DNA from: Bizionia argentinensis JUB59
GTDB taxonomy: Bacteria; Bacteroidota; Bacteroidia; Flavobacteriales; Flavobacteriaceae
Length of the DNA stretch: 64,000 bases
Reading direction: 5' to 3'
Assembly (NCBI RefSeq): GCF_000224335.1
Contig: NZ_AFXZ01000003.1
Coordinates: 1-64,000, forward strand
The translations under genes and the position numbers were made by a program. The notes under the pieces were generated by a model. That model was given only the letters and a program-made list of their open reading frames with translations. It did not search any database and had not been told where the DNA came from. Of this stretch, positions 18,134-26,294 are shown piece by piece (position 1 is the first letter of the stretch; every line of letters starts with the position of its first letter).

Positions 18134-19462
18134 TTATATATAAGTTCTTAAAATTGATTGAATATCCAAGCTATCTTTTTGAGGAATTAAAAAATTGTCT
18201 AAATCTTCATCTGAATTTATTTGTTCTGCGCTATCTATAAAACCATAACCTAAATACATGCCGTTTTTAATGAGTACAAAGGCTTCTTCATTAGCATCAC
18301 GGCCATTTCTCTTTATAATCTGGCAGTCTTCAACTTTAGTTGTCGCTTCAATAGCATTGTTGACTCTCGCATTATAATCAGCTACTGCCTCATTGTTTAT
18401 ACAAATACCTTTACAGTTTTTTATACTATAGTGGCCGCATTGTGCGACACCTTCTTGTAAATGACAATATTTAGGACATAACTCAAATTTTAAACAGAGT
18501 TCTTCTAAAAATAATCTCGATTCTCTAATATTATGAAAAACCTTAATAGGATTTGGACACGATTTAAGGGGGTTGTATGCTAAATGTATAATGCCATTTC
18601 TGTCTTCGTAGCTAAATATGCCATAGCTTTTAGGGTTGCGTTTTGCCTGTTTATTAAACTTGGGAAAATGCTGTTTAATAGCGGCATTTTCCATTAAAAG
18701 GGCAATCAATTCGCTACCAGCCAACTCGAAATCGATATCTCGAGTTTCGCGACACATATCCAATGATTTTTGAGCTTTGCTATAAAAATGACTCAAAACA
18801 CGCTTTTTTAAATCTATAGCTTTTCCTATATAAATTATTTCACCCAACTTGTTTTTAAAATAATAGACTCCCGCAGTATTTGGAATAGCATTAAATGCAG
18901 CCGTTGGTAAATGAGCTGGTAGCGTGGCTTCTTTTGATGTTTTGTTTAGAAAACTACTAAAAACTTCACCTGTTTCATCTTTTTTTAACAACATTTCAAA
19001 TAAAATCACCGTTGCTTGAACATCGCCTCTTGCTCTATGTCTATCAGTGATTTCTATGTCTAAACTTTTACAAAGTTTGCCAAGACTGTATGACGGAAAA
19101 CCTGGAAGTAATTTTCTGGATAGTCTTACTGTGCATAATTTTTTTCTGTTGAAATCTAAATCCAATAATTTGAACTCATTGCGAATTACATTATAATCGA
19201 AATTTACATTATGAGCCACAAAAGTACTGTCTTCAGTTATGTTAAGAATATCTTGTGCAATATCCTCAAAAGTTGGTGCGTTAGCAACCATGAGGTTGTC
19301 AATGCCGGTTAAAGTCGTTATATAAATGGGAATAGCGGTTTGCGGATTCACCAAGGACGTAAACTCATCTATTACTTGGTTTCCGTCGTATTTAAAAATG
19401 GCTATTTCGGTAATTCTATTCGTTTGTCCGGTCGTTTCGACATCTATAATGGTATATATCAT
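18134..19462 (-). CDS. DnaQ-like exonuclease fused to a GIY-YIG nuclease domain
   Basis: A 442-residue two-nuclease protein. The N-terminal DEDDh 3'-5' exonuclease (1-160) has D7 and E9 in IIDVETTG, VAHNVNFDYNVI with D89, and H142/D147 in HRARGDVQA. The second half has a UvrC/Cho-like GIY-YIG domain (GVY at 198-200, YIG at 211-213, then KKRVLSHF and the catalytic-type ELIALLMENAAIK), and a Cys-rich stretch (CPKYC, CGHYSIKNCKGIC). Fusions of this type are known in bacteria and are presumed DNA-repair nucleases. The start overlaps the stop of the S24 repressor gene by 4 bp, so both are translated together and probably share repressor control. Confidence 0.93.
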   Translation of the reverse strand: MIYTIIDVETTGQTNRITEIAIFKYDGNQVIDEFTSLVNPQTAIPIYITTLTGIDNLMVANAPTFEDIAQDILNITEDSTFVAHNVNFDYNVIRNEFKLLDLDFNRKKLCTVRLSRKLLPGFPSYSLGKLCKSLDIEITDRHRARGDVQATVILFEMLLKKDETGEVFSSFLNKTSKEATLPAHLPTAAFNAIPNTAGVYYFKNKLGEIIYIGKAIDLKKRVLSHFYSKAQKSLDMCRETRDIDFELAGSELIALLMENAAIKQHFPKFNKQAKRNPKSYGIFSYEDRNGIIHLAYNPLKSCPNPIKVFHNIRESRLFLEELCLKFELCPKYCHLQEGVAQCGHYSIKNCKGICINNEAVADYNARVNNAIEATTKVEDCQIIKRNGRDANEEAFVLIKNGMYLGYGFIDSAEQINSDEDLDNFLIPQKDSLDIQSILRTYI

Positions 19463-20232
19463 TTTAAATGTTTTTCTAATAATTTCAGTTCTACGCCCAG
19501 ATTATTAAACATGGTCATAATACTGCTGATTTTTAATTCTTCTTGATCGTATTCTTGGGTGTTTATGCTGCATGTAAATTCCCAAAGTTCCAACACTTCA
19601 TCAATCGGTATGCTATAAGGTTGGTAAAGTGGATTATCGGAAACCAAAAGTAAGTTATTGGATTCTTTAATCTGATTAAAAACGCGTTTGTAAACCATGC
19701 CGTCATTCAATGTTAACAACACATAAGTTCTGTTGTTTGAAATATCATTTCGGTCTTCAACAAATTTCCCAACAATATAAGAACCTTCTTTTAGTGGTAA
19801 CATGGAATCACCTTTAATAGGAAATGCTCGATGTTTTCCAGACGGTAAAAACGGCAGTTTAATTTTCTGCAATTGCTCAATATATTCAGGATCGTCATAA
19901 CCTGATAAATAACCAGCAGATGCTTTTATGGGAACCACTTCAATGAGGTTTTCATTATCATCATCCACCGTTATAGGGAATAAAACACGGGTGTTGCCAA
20001 TTTCAATAAAAGAGGTGTCTTTGGACTTGGTTAAATCATTTTTAATCAGAATATCCACCGGAATTTTAAAGTAATCCGATAATTGAATCAACATCTCGAT
20101 AGTAGGCGTGGAGCGACCTTCCTCGTAAGAACTAATCCTAGAGCGCGTAACTTTTAAATCGTCTGCAAATACTTCTTGGGTTAAACCCTTGAGGTGCCGC
20201 AAGTGCCGAATGTTTTTAGTTATATTTTTCAT
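19459..20232 (-). CDS. XRE-type repressor with S24 (LexA-like) autoprotease domain
   Basis: A 257-residue regulator. The N-terminal XRE helix-turn-helix (about 5-62) includes LTQEVFADDLKVTRSRISSYEEG. The C-terminal S24 peptidase has the Ala106-Gly107 bond in KASAGYLSGY, the nucleophile S143 in IKGDSMLPLKEGSYIVGK, and K182 in DGMVYKRVF. All residues needed for RecA-stimulated self-cleavage in LexA/CI-type repressors are present, so damage-induced derepression is likely. It is the first gene of an operon with the exonuclease/GIY-YIG fusion and diverges from the DinB/DnaE pair. A dyad at 20236-20272 abuts its start and may be its own operator. Confidence 0.93.
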   Translation of the reverse strand: MKNITKNIRHLRHLKGLTQEVFADDLKVTRSRISSYEEGRSTPTIEMLIQLSDYFKIPVDILIKNDLTKSKDTSFIEIGNTRVLFPITVDDDNENLIEVVPIKASAGYLSGYDDPEYIEQLQKIKLPFLPSGKHRAFPIKGDSMLPLKEGSYIVGKFVEDRNDISNNRTYVLLTLNDGMVYKRVFNQIKESNNLLLVSDNPLYQPYSIPIDEVLELWEFTCSINTQEYDQEELKISSIMTMFNNLGVELKLLEKHLK

Positions 20233-20235
20233 AAT

Positions 20236-20272
20236 GCTACAAATGTAAGCAATAAATGCTTAATAATGTAGC
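20236..20272. promoter_or_regulatory. Nested dyad abutting the S24 repressor start: candidate operator
   Basis: Outer arms GCTACA / TGTAGC and inner arms AAGCA / TGCTT share one centre at 20254; all spacers are 5 bp. The symmetry of both arm pairs about the same axis is unlikely to be accidental. It begins 4 bp upstream of the repressor start codon and overlaps a TACATTTG -7-like element at 20240-20247 (minus strand). Autoregulation is inferred. Confidence 0.6.
20240..20247 (-). promoter_or_regulatory. Bacteroidota-type -7 element for the repressor operon
   Basis: TACATTTG on the minus strand fits the TAnnTTTG -7 consensus. No good TTTG -33 element is seen at the usual spacing. It is so close to the ATG that a start from here would give a very short or absent leader. 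Confidence 0.45.
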
Positions 20273-20467
20273 TAACTTTGCTGTATCAAATACAACTTGT
20301 AAAAAGTGTTTTCAATTAAAGAATATTTTAAACGATTTTATTTAATGCTTTAAGCCGATTGTATGTATTGAAGTTATAAGAGATTTAATTTTTTAGGGAT
20401 CGTTTTTAGAGGTTGCCATTTCGGCCTATCGAAGATTTATCGTAAAATTTGAAATGAAGATGGCGTG

Positions 20468-20620
20468 AAATTTTAGGCTGTTTGAGCGCACAAAACCTTG
20501 AATTAAGGAAGGTGTTTAATGCGAGTTCCTAAAATTTAGCCATCAAATGATAAATTTAGATATAGGTTCGTAAGCCTAGACTTTTTTGTTTCTTTTTTGG
20601 GCGATGCAAAAAAGAAAAGA
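20468..20620. repeat. Candidate dispersed intergenic repeat element
   Basis: Between the divergent repressor and dinB genes. AAATTTTAGG (20468-20477) and CCTAAAATTT (20528-20537) form an inverted pair, each near a GAGCG / GCGAG core. This is followed by a 9-bp hairpin TCTTTTTTG / CAAAAAAGA (20591-20615) with a seven-base loop. I recall similar phrases in other flavobacterial intergenic regions, but the copy number in this genome was not checked. The rest of 20273-20711 shows no gene. Confidence 0.5.
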
Positions 20621-20711
20621 CTAAAAATCCATTTAGGATAAGATTTTTTTCAATTAAGGAGAATATTTATTGTGAACGGTTTATAATAATAAAAAAATAA
20701 TTACTAACCCC

Positions 20712-21926
20712 ATGAAAAAGCAAATGTTACATCTGGATTTAGATACCTTTTTTGTGTCTTGCGAACGCTTAATTGATAGTCGCCTACAAAAGCGTCCACT
20801 ATTAGTTGGCGGCATTGGAGATAGAGGCGTGGTGGCAGCTTGCAGTTATGAAACCAGGCATTTTGGTGTGCATTCTGGTATGCCTATGAAAGTCGCCAAA
20901 CGTTTATGTCCGGAAGCAGTGGTTATTCGTGGCGATTCGTCTATTTACACCAAATATTCGCATATGGTTACCGAAATTATTAAGGAGCGTGTGCCAGTAT
21001 TTGAAAAAGCGAGTATTGACGAATTTTATGCCGATTTAAGTGGGATGGATAAATTTTTTGGAAGTTATAAATATGCTTCAGAATTGCGTCAGAAAATTAT
21101 AAGCGAAACAGGATTGCCCATTTCATTTGGGTTATCTGCCAACAAAATTGTCTCGAAAGTTGCTACAGGTGAAGCGAAACCCAATAACCAATTGCGGATT
21201 GATAGTGGATTTGAAAAATCATTTTTAGCGCCTTTATCTATTCGGAAAATTCCATCTGTTGGCGAAAAAACCTATCAGATTTTAAGAAACCTAGGTGTTG
21301 ATAAAGTCAGTGTCGTGCAACAAATGCCATTGGAAATGATGATTAGTGTTTTGGGTGCTAATGGTAAAACTATTTGGAAACGCGCCAATGGCATTGATAA
21401 TCCGCCATTAATTCCCTTTCATGAACGCAAATCTATTTCTACGGAGCGTACCTTTACTAAAGATACCATTGATGTTGTAAAACTCCGAACGACCATTTTT
21501 GCCATGGCCGAAAACTTGGCTTTTCAATTGCGTCGCGCTGATAAATTAACGGCTTGCATTGCCGTTAAAATTCGGTATTCAGATTTTAATACTTATACCA
21601 AACAAATTAAAATATCCTATACCAGCGCCGATCATGTGCTTGTTCCTGCTATTTTAGAACTGTTTGATAAACTGTATCAACGCCGATTACTTATTCGTTT
21701 GGTTGGCGTAAAATTCAGCCATATTGTTACAGGAAATTATCAAATTAATTTGTTTGATGATACCGAAGAGATGTTGAATTTATATAACGCCATGGATGCC
21801 ATTCGCGGTAAATATGGCGAATCCAGCATTCAGCGCGCTGCGTCCATGGGTGCCAAAACCATTGGACGTTTTAAAAATCCATTTAATGGCGAGCCACCAG
21901 TAATTTTAGCACACCGAAAACACTAA
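20712..21926 (+). CDS. dinB: Y-family DNA polymerase (DinB/Pol IV type)
   Basis: A 404-residue translesion polymerase. The catalytic acidic residues are intact: LHLDLDTFFVSCER at the N-terminus and KASIDEFYADLSGM in the palm. Then come the helix-hairpin-helix segment (IRKIPSVGEKTYQILRNLGV) and a little-finger domain (SISTERTFTKDTID). QINLF at 344-348 is a typical beta-clamp binding motif. The catalytic residues separate it from ImuB-type inactive Y polymerases. Its stop overlaps the DnaE start by 1 bp (TAATG), so the polymerases are coupled. Damage induction is inferred from the divergent S24 repressor. Confidence 0.93.
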   Translation: MKKQMLHLDLDTFFVSCERLIDSRLQKRPLLVGGIGDRGVVAACSYETRHFGVHSGMPMKVAKRLCPEAVVIRGDSSIYTKYSHMVTEIIKERVPVFEKASIDEFYADLSGMDKFFGSYKYASELRQKIISETGLPISFGLSANKIVSKVATGEAKPNNQLRIDSGFEKSFLAPLSIRKIPSVGEKTYQILRNLGVDKVSVVQQMPLEMMISVLGANGKTIWKRANGIDNPPLIPFHERKSISTERTFTKDTIDVVKLRTTIFAMAENLAFQLRRADKLTACIAVKIRYSDFNTYTKQIKISYTSADHVLVPAILELFDKLYQRRLLIRLVGVKFSHIVTGNYQINLFDDTEEMLNLYNAMDAIRGKYGESSIQRAASMGAKTIGRFKNPFNGEPPVILAHRKH

Positions 21927-24883
21927 TGTATTTAAATTGTCACTCATATTATTCCTTGCGTTTTGGTACATTTTCAGAAGTTGATCTTTTGGAAATGGCT
22001 CAAGAATATGGGTTGCAACAAATTGCTTTAACGGATATTAATAATACATCAGCCTGTTTAAATTTTGTTAGAAAAGCGAAAGATTATAACATCAAACCCG
22101 TTATTGGAATTGACTTTAGACATGGTGCCAAACAAAAATTTGTAGGTATTGCAAAAAATAATGCAGGCTTTCAGGAACTGAACGATTTTTTATCGGAATA
22201 TGCACATCAAAAAAAAGCACTTCCAGAAATAGCGCCACATTTTAAAAATGTTTTTGTGGTCTATTCTTTAGAACAAGTCATGCTTTTGGAGAAAACAGCA
22301 TTTGAAGATTTTGAGTTTATTGGCATTAGTGTTAACGATCTAAAAAAACTGCCATTTACTTTATATAAAGATTATACAGATAAATTAGTCGTTCAACAGC
22401 AAGTAACTATTCGCAGCAAAAAAGATTTTAATGCACATCGCTTATTACGCGCTATTGATAATAATACCTTGTTGAGTAAATTATCGCAAACGGAAGAATG
22501 CAGCGAAAATGATAAAATGTATTCGCCAGATAAATTATCAGACTATTTTCAGTTGTTTCCGTTTATTATAGAAAACACCAATAAATTACTTAACGCTTGT
22601 AATGTCTCATTTGATTTTGATTCCGATAGAGTGTCGCAAAATCAAAGTGTGTATTTAGATTCGGAAACAGCCGATTTCGATTTATTAAGAGAACTCTGTG
22701 AAACTAAATTGCATAGGCGTTATGCCAATCCTTCAGGAAAAGTGCGTGAGCGACTAGAAACCGAGCTCAAAACGATTAAGGAAATGAATTTTGTATCCTA
22801 TTTTCTTATAAATTACGATATTGTAAGCTATTCAAAAAGTCAAGGATATATTCACGTAGGAAGAGGAAGTGGCGCCAATAGTATTGTGGCTTATATTATA
22901 GGAATTACGGATGTGGATCCAATAGAATTAGACTTATATTTTGAACGGTTTATTAATCCGTTTCGAAAATCGCCTCCGGATTTTGATATCGATTTTTCCT
23001 GGAAAGAACGAACTGATATTACCGAATATATTTTTAAACGCTTTAAAAATGTCGCTTTACTAGCCGTTTATAACACCTTTAAATACCGCGCTGTGGTACG
23101 GGAATTGGGTAAAGTTTTCGGGATGCCCAAAGAAGAAATAGATAAAATTAGCACGGGCAGATATCAAACGCCAGAAATTGACGAAATAGGCGCATTGGTG
23201 ATTAAATATGGCGAATTAATTCAAGGGTTCCCTAATTATGTCAGTGTGCATTCCTGTGGGATTTTAATTCTGGATAAACCCATTCATTATTATTCGGCAA
23301 CTGATATGCCGCCAAAAGGTTTTCCAACCGTACAATTTGATATGATTATTGCTGAAGATGCGGGCATTTTTAAATTTGACATTTTAGGCCAACGCGGACT
23401 GGCCAAAATAAAAGACACGCTGGATATTATTAAATATAACCGACCCGAAGAACCAGAAATTGATATCACCGATGTCGAAAAATTTAAAATCGATCCCAAA
23501 GTCAATGCCTTATTAAAAAATGGAAAAGCAACGGGCGCGTATTATGTAGAATCGCCAGCCATGCGTGGTCTAATGTGCAAACTTCAAACACAGGATTATT
23601 TAGGTTTGGTGGCGGCAAGTTCCATTATTAGACCAGGCGTTTCAGGTTCTGGTATGAAACAGGAATTTATTAAACGCCACCGACGTCCAGAATATCGAAA
23701 AGACGCCAATCCGATGTTGCTGAAAATTATGCCTGAAACCTATGGTATTATGGTGTATCAAGAAGATGTGTTGAAAGTGGCCAACCAATTCGCCGGCTTA
23801 ACATTAGGTGAAGCCGATGTATTGCGCCGTGGTATGAGCGGTAAATTTCGCTCTAGAGCCGAGTTTCAAGCGGTGGAAGATAAGTTTATAAATAATTGTA
23901 AAACTAAAGGTTATAGTGACGCCTTAACTTTTGAAGTTTGGAATCAGATAAAAAGTTTTGCAGGTTATGCGTTTGCAAAAGGGCATTCGGCGTCTTATGC
24001 GGTGGAAAGTTATCAGAGTTTGTATTTAAAATGTTATTACCCGTTGGAATTTATGGTGGCGGTTTTAAATAATGGCGGCGGATTTTATAGCACCGAACAT
24101 TATATCCACGAAACCAAAATGTGCAACGGAATTGTAAAAGCACCATGCATTAATAGAAGCGATCACCCCAATAGGATAGAAGGCAGTACCATTTATCTCG
24201 GTTTTGGATATTTAAAAAATTTAGAAAGCTATACGGTTAAACGGCTTTTAACCGAGCGGCAGCTTTATGGACCCTTTAAATCCTTGGATAATTTTATTGA
24301 TCGTGTCGTTATTAGTATTGAGCAGTTAACCATTTTAATACGGATTGGGTCTTTTGATTTTACAGGAATTGCAAAGGCAGAATTACTTTGGAACGCTATT
24401 TTTAAAGTGAATAGTAACAAATCTAAAACACCGCAAAAACAATTATTTAAGCCCAATCATAAAGCGTTTAATTTACCAAAACTCAATTCTAGTTGGCTAG
24501 AAGATGCCTATGACGAAATGGAATTATTAGGTTTCCCGTTGTGCGATTATTTTGATTTAATTAATGAGCCTATCAAATCGCATATAAAAGCAAAAAATAT
24601 GTTGACTCATAGTGGTGAGAATGTTTTGCTATACGGTAAATTGGTAAATACCCGATTTCATAAAGGTGCCACAGGGAAACTCATGCGCTTTTGCACGTTT
24701 GTAGATGATGAAGGTTGCTATTTTGATACCGCTCATTTTCAAGATACGGTAGAAAAACATCCCATTAACGGGATTGGAATTTATGCTTGTTATGGTAAAA
24801 TAACGGAAGAATATGGTTTTTGCAGTCTGTCTATTATTTGGACACAAAAAATGGCTTTAAAAACGGATCCACGATTAAATTAA
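21926..24883 (+). CDS. dnaE: DNA polymerase III alpha-type polymerase (DnaE2-like)
   Basis: A 985-residue C-family polymerase, shorter than a replicative DnaE (about 1160). The N-terminal PHP domain starts YLNCHSYYSLRFGTFSEVDL. The active site has PPDFDIDF with D352 and D354, and the third aspartate D485 in FKFDILG. Further conserved segments are HVGRGSGANSIVAYIIGI and YAFAKGHSASYAVESYQ. A clamp-binding motif QKQLF occurs at 837-841, followed by an OB-type domain. There is no obvious tau-binding C-terminus. The short length and the coupling to a Y-family polymerase suggest the accessory, error-prone role of DnaE2. It is cotranscribed with dinB. Confidence 0.92.
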   Translation: MYLNCHSYYSLRFGTFSEVDLLEMAQEYGLQQIALTDINNTSACLNFVRKAKDYNIKPVIGIDFRHGAKQKFVGIAKNNAGFQELNDFLSEYAHQKKALPEIAPHFKNVFVVYSLEQVMLLEKTAFEDFEFIGISVNDLKKLPFTLYKDYTDKLVVQQQVTIRSKKDFNAHRLLRAIDNNTLLSKLSQTEECSENDKMYSPDKLSDYFQLFPFIIENTNKLLNACNVSFDFDSDRVSQNQSVYLDSETADFDLLRELCETKLHRRYANPSGKVRERLETELKTIKEMNFVSYFLINYDIVSYSKSQGYIHVGRGSGANSIVAYIIGITDVDPIELDLYFERFINPFRKSPPDFDIDFSWKERTDITEYIFKRFKNVALLAVYNTFKYRAVVRELGKVFGMPKEEIDKISTGRYQTPEIDEIGALVIKYGELIQGFPNYVSVHSCGILILDKPIHYYSATDMPPKGFPTVQFDMIIAEDAGIFKFDILGQRGLAKIKDTLDIIKYNRPEEPEIDITDVEKFKIDPKVNALLKNGKATGAYYVESPAMRGLMCKLQTQDYLGLVAASSIIRPGVSGSGMKQEFIKRHRRPEYRKDANPMLLKIMPETYGIMVYQEDVLKVANQFAGLTLGEADVLRRGMSGKFRSRAEFQAVEDKFINNCKTKGYSDALTFEVWNQIKSFAGYAFAKGHSASYAVESYQSLYLKCYYPLEFMVAVLNNGGGFYSTEHYIHETKMCNGIVKAPCINRSDHPNRIEGSTIYLGFGYLKNLESYTVKRLLTERQLYGPFKSLDNFIDRVVISIEQLTILIRIGSFDFTGIAKAELLWNAIFKVNSNKSKTPQKQLFKPNHKAFNLPKLNSSWLEDAYDEMELLGFPLCDYFDLINEPIKSHIKAKNMLTHSGENVLLYGKLVNTRFHKGATGKLMRFCTFVDDEGCYFDTAHFQDTVEKHPINGIGIYACYGKITEEYGFCSLSIIWTQKMALKTDPRLN

Positions 24884-24905
24884 TTGGCACCGCCAAAGGG
24901 TATAA

Positions 24906-24970
24906 TTCCCCGAGGCTTGCCTCGAAAATAAAATTTCATTTCCTACGAATGGCTCATGGTCTTGCCTCGA
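24906..24970. repeat. Palindrome CGAGGC-TT-GCCTCG... with partial second copy
   Basis: CGAGGCTTGCCTCG at 24911-24924 is a near-perfect hairpin between the convergent dnaE and greB-like genes and could terminate both. The ten bases CTTGCCTCGA recur exactly at 24916-24925 and 24961-24970; the second copy continues GGTAGTTTAC. The 35 bp between them look like an insertion splitting a CCCCGAGGCTTGCCTCGAGG-type repeat. Confidence 0.6.
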
Positions 24971-24985
24971 GGTAGTTTACTATGT

Positions 24986-25492
24986 TTAGTTATCATAGGA
25001 AATACCCATGATTTCAAAAACCCGGTCTTCTTTAGCGAGTTTTAAAATGGCTTGTTCGCCTACTTTTTTATCCGTTAATAAACGTGCGATAGGTGAAATA
25101 AAAGAAATCTTTCCTTTGGCAATATCGGCTTCATCCACACCAACAATTTGATATTGCTGTGATTTTTTAGCAGATTCAATTTTTAGAGTAATCAAAGCGC
25201 CAAATCGGACTTCATCTTGTGGCTGTTTGGTTAAATCGACAATTTTAGCTGTAGATATCCGGTTGTTCAGTAACTGTAATTTAGCATTTATATGATTCAC
25301 GGCAATTCGCCGTTCCTTTTCATTTGTGGGATCTAAATTTTCTTTTTCATGAGCAAAGTCTTGTCTTTCGGCTAAAAGTTCGTCCATGCCATTTTGCGTT
25401 ACGTAGTTTGTAACACCTTCTGGCAAATCTGCTCTTGGCGGTACGAAAGGAACTTCTTCTTGGTCGTCTTCTTTTACAAAACCTCTACTCAT
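24986..25492 (-). CDS. GreA/GreB-family transcription elongation factor
   Basis: A 168-residue cytoplasmic protein of the GreB-like group. An acidic/proline N-terminal tail (residues 1-25) precedes PEGVTNYVTQNGMDELLAER, the start of the antiparallel coiled coil. The C-terminal FKBP-like domain (about 105-168) has VRFGALITLKI, YQIVGVDEADIAKGKISFISPIARLLTDKKVGE and FEIMGISYDN. The family stimulates transcript cleavage by backtracked RNA polymerase. The gene is monocistronic and convergent with dnaE. Confidence 0.88.
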   Translation of the reverse strand: MSRGFVKEDDQEEVPFVPPRADLPEGVTNYVTQNGMDELLAERQDFAHEKENLDPTNEKERRIAVNHINAKLQLLNNRISTAKIVDLTKQPQDEVRFGALITLKIESAKKSQQYQIVGVDEADIAKGKISFISPIARLLTDKKVGEQAILKLAKEDRVFEIMGISYDN

Positions 25493-25880
25493 GATTTACA
25501 TATCATTTATGTTATACATTTCTATCAACCAACATAATTTAAAGAAAAATTAATTAATATCCAAAATATAGACGTGTCAGGGGTTTGTTGATTTTAGTTT
25601 GAAAGGTAAGTTGTTAAATACGCAAACAGCATGACTCGAAATTGTTTAAGAAGCTTATTCAGTTTTAGATTAATAATAGGAAGGTACTTTTAAACCGAAC
25701 AAAGAAAATATATTAGGGCAATGAATTAGCCTAAAACCATCGTGGATTAATTGGACTCTATGCAGCATTTTAAAATTAAAGAAGAAAAACAATGGTTGTA
25801 TATGTTTTAAATGGTCTTTTAGTAACGATACTATTTAAAATTTTCTACCGTAAAATTAAGTTGGCTCTATTCAGAACCAG
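25493..25880. other. Intergenic region, no gene seen
   Basis: About 390 bp of AT-rich DNA between the greB-like gene start and the receiver gene end, both on the minus strand. I see no ORF with a recognisable product, no strong hairpin and no RNA gene. It should hold the greB-like promoter. Confidence 0.5.
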
Positions 25881-26291
25881 TTATTCTTCATTGACTAATT
25901 CATCAATAATTGACTTTATTCTACCATGTTTAATGGGTTTAATGATATAATCTGAAATCTCACTTATTTTTTTTGCTCTTTCAATGTCTGCTATATCAAC
26001 AGAAGATGAGACCATATATATAATTATTTTTTTTCCTAATTTTGGTTTAATTTTTATGTATTCTTCCATAAACTGAAACCCATCCATAATAGGCATATTT
26101 ATATCCAGTAAAATAATGTCTGGGAGTTCTGCATCTTTGTTCAGATTCTCAATCATATAGTTTAAAGCTTCTTCTCCATCAGAAAAAGCAATTATACTGT
26201 TTATTAGATTAAGAGATTTTATGGTCTTTTTTATAGTATATTGATATATCTCATCATCATCAACAATACAAAAATTAAAACTTTTAGTCAT
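25881..26291 (-). CDS. Single-domain response regulator (CheY/Rcp1-like)
   Basis: A 136-residue stand-alone receiver domain without output domain. It has the acidic cluster IVDDDEIYQYTI, the phosphoacceptor D63 in IILLDINMPIMDGFQF and the conserved lysine in DYIIKPIKHGRI. It follows the giant PAS kinase by 3 bp and is surely its partner. Output is presumably by protein contact or phosphotransfer. Confidence 0.92.
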   Translation of the reverse strand: MTKSFNFCIVDDDEIYQYTIKKTIKSLNLINSIIAFSDGEEALNYMIENLNKDAELPDIILLDINMPIMDGFQFMEEYIKIKPKLGKKIIIYMVSSSVDIADIERAKKISEISDYIIKPIKHGRIKSIIDELVNEE

Positions 26292-26294
26292 ATC

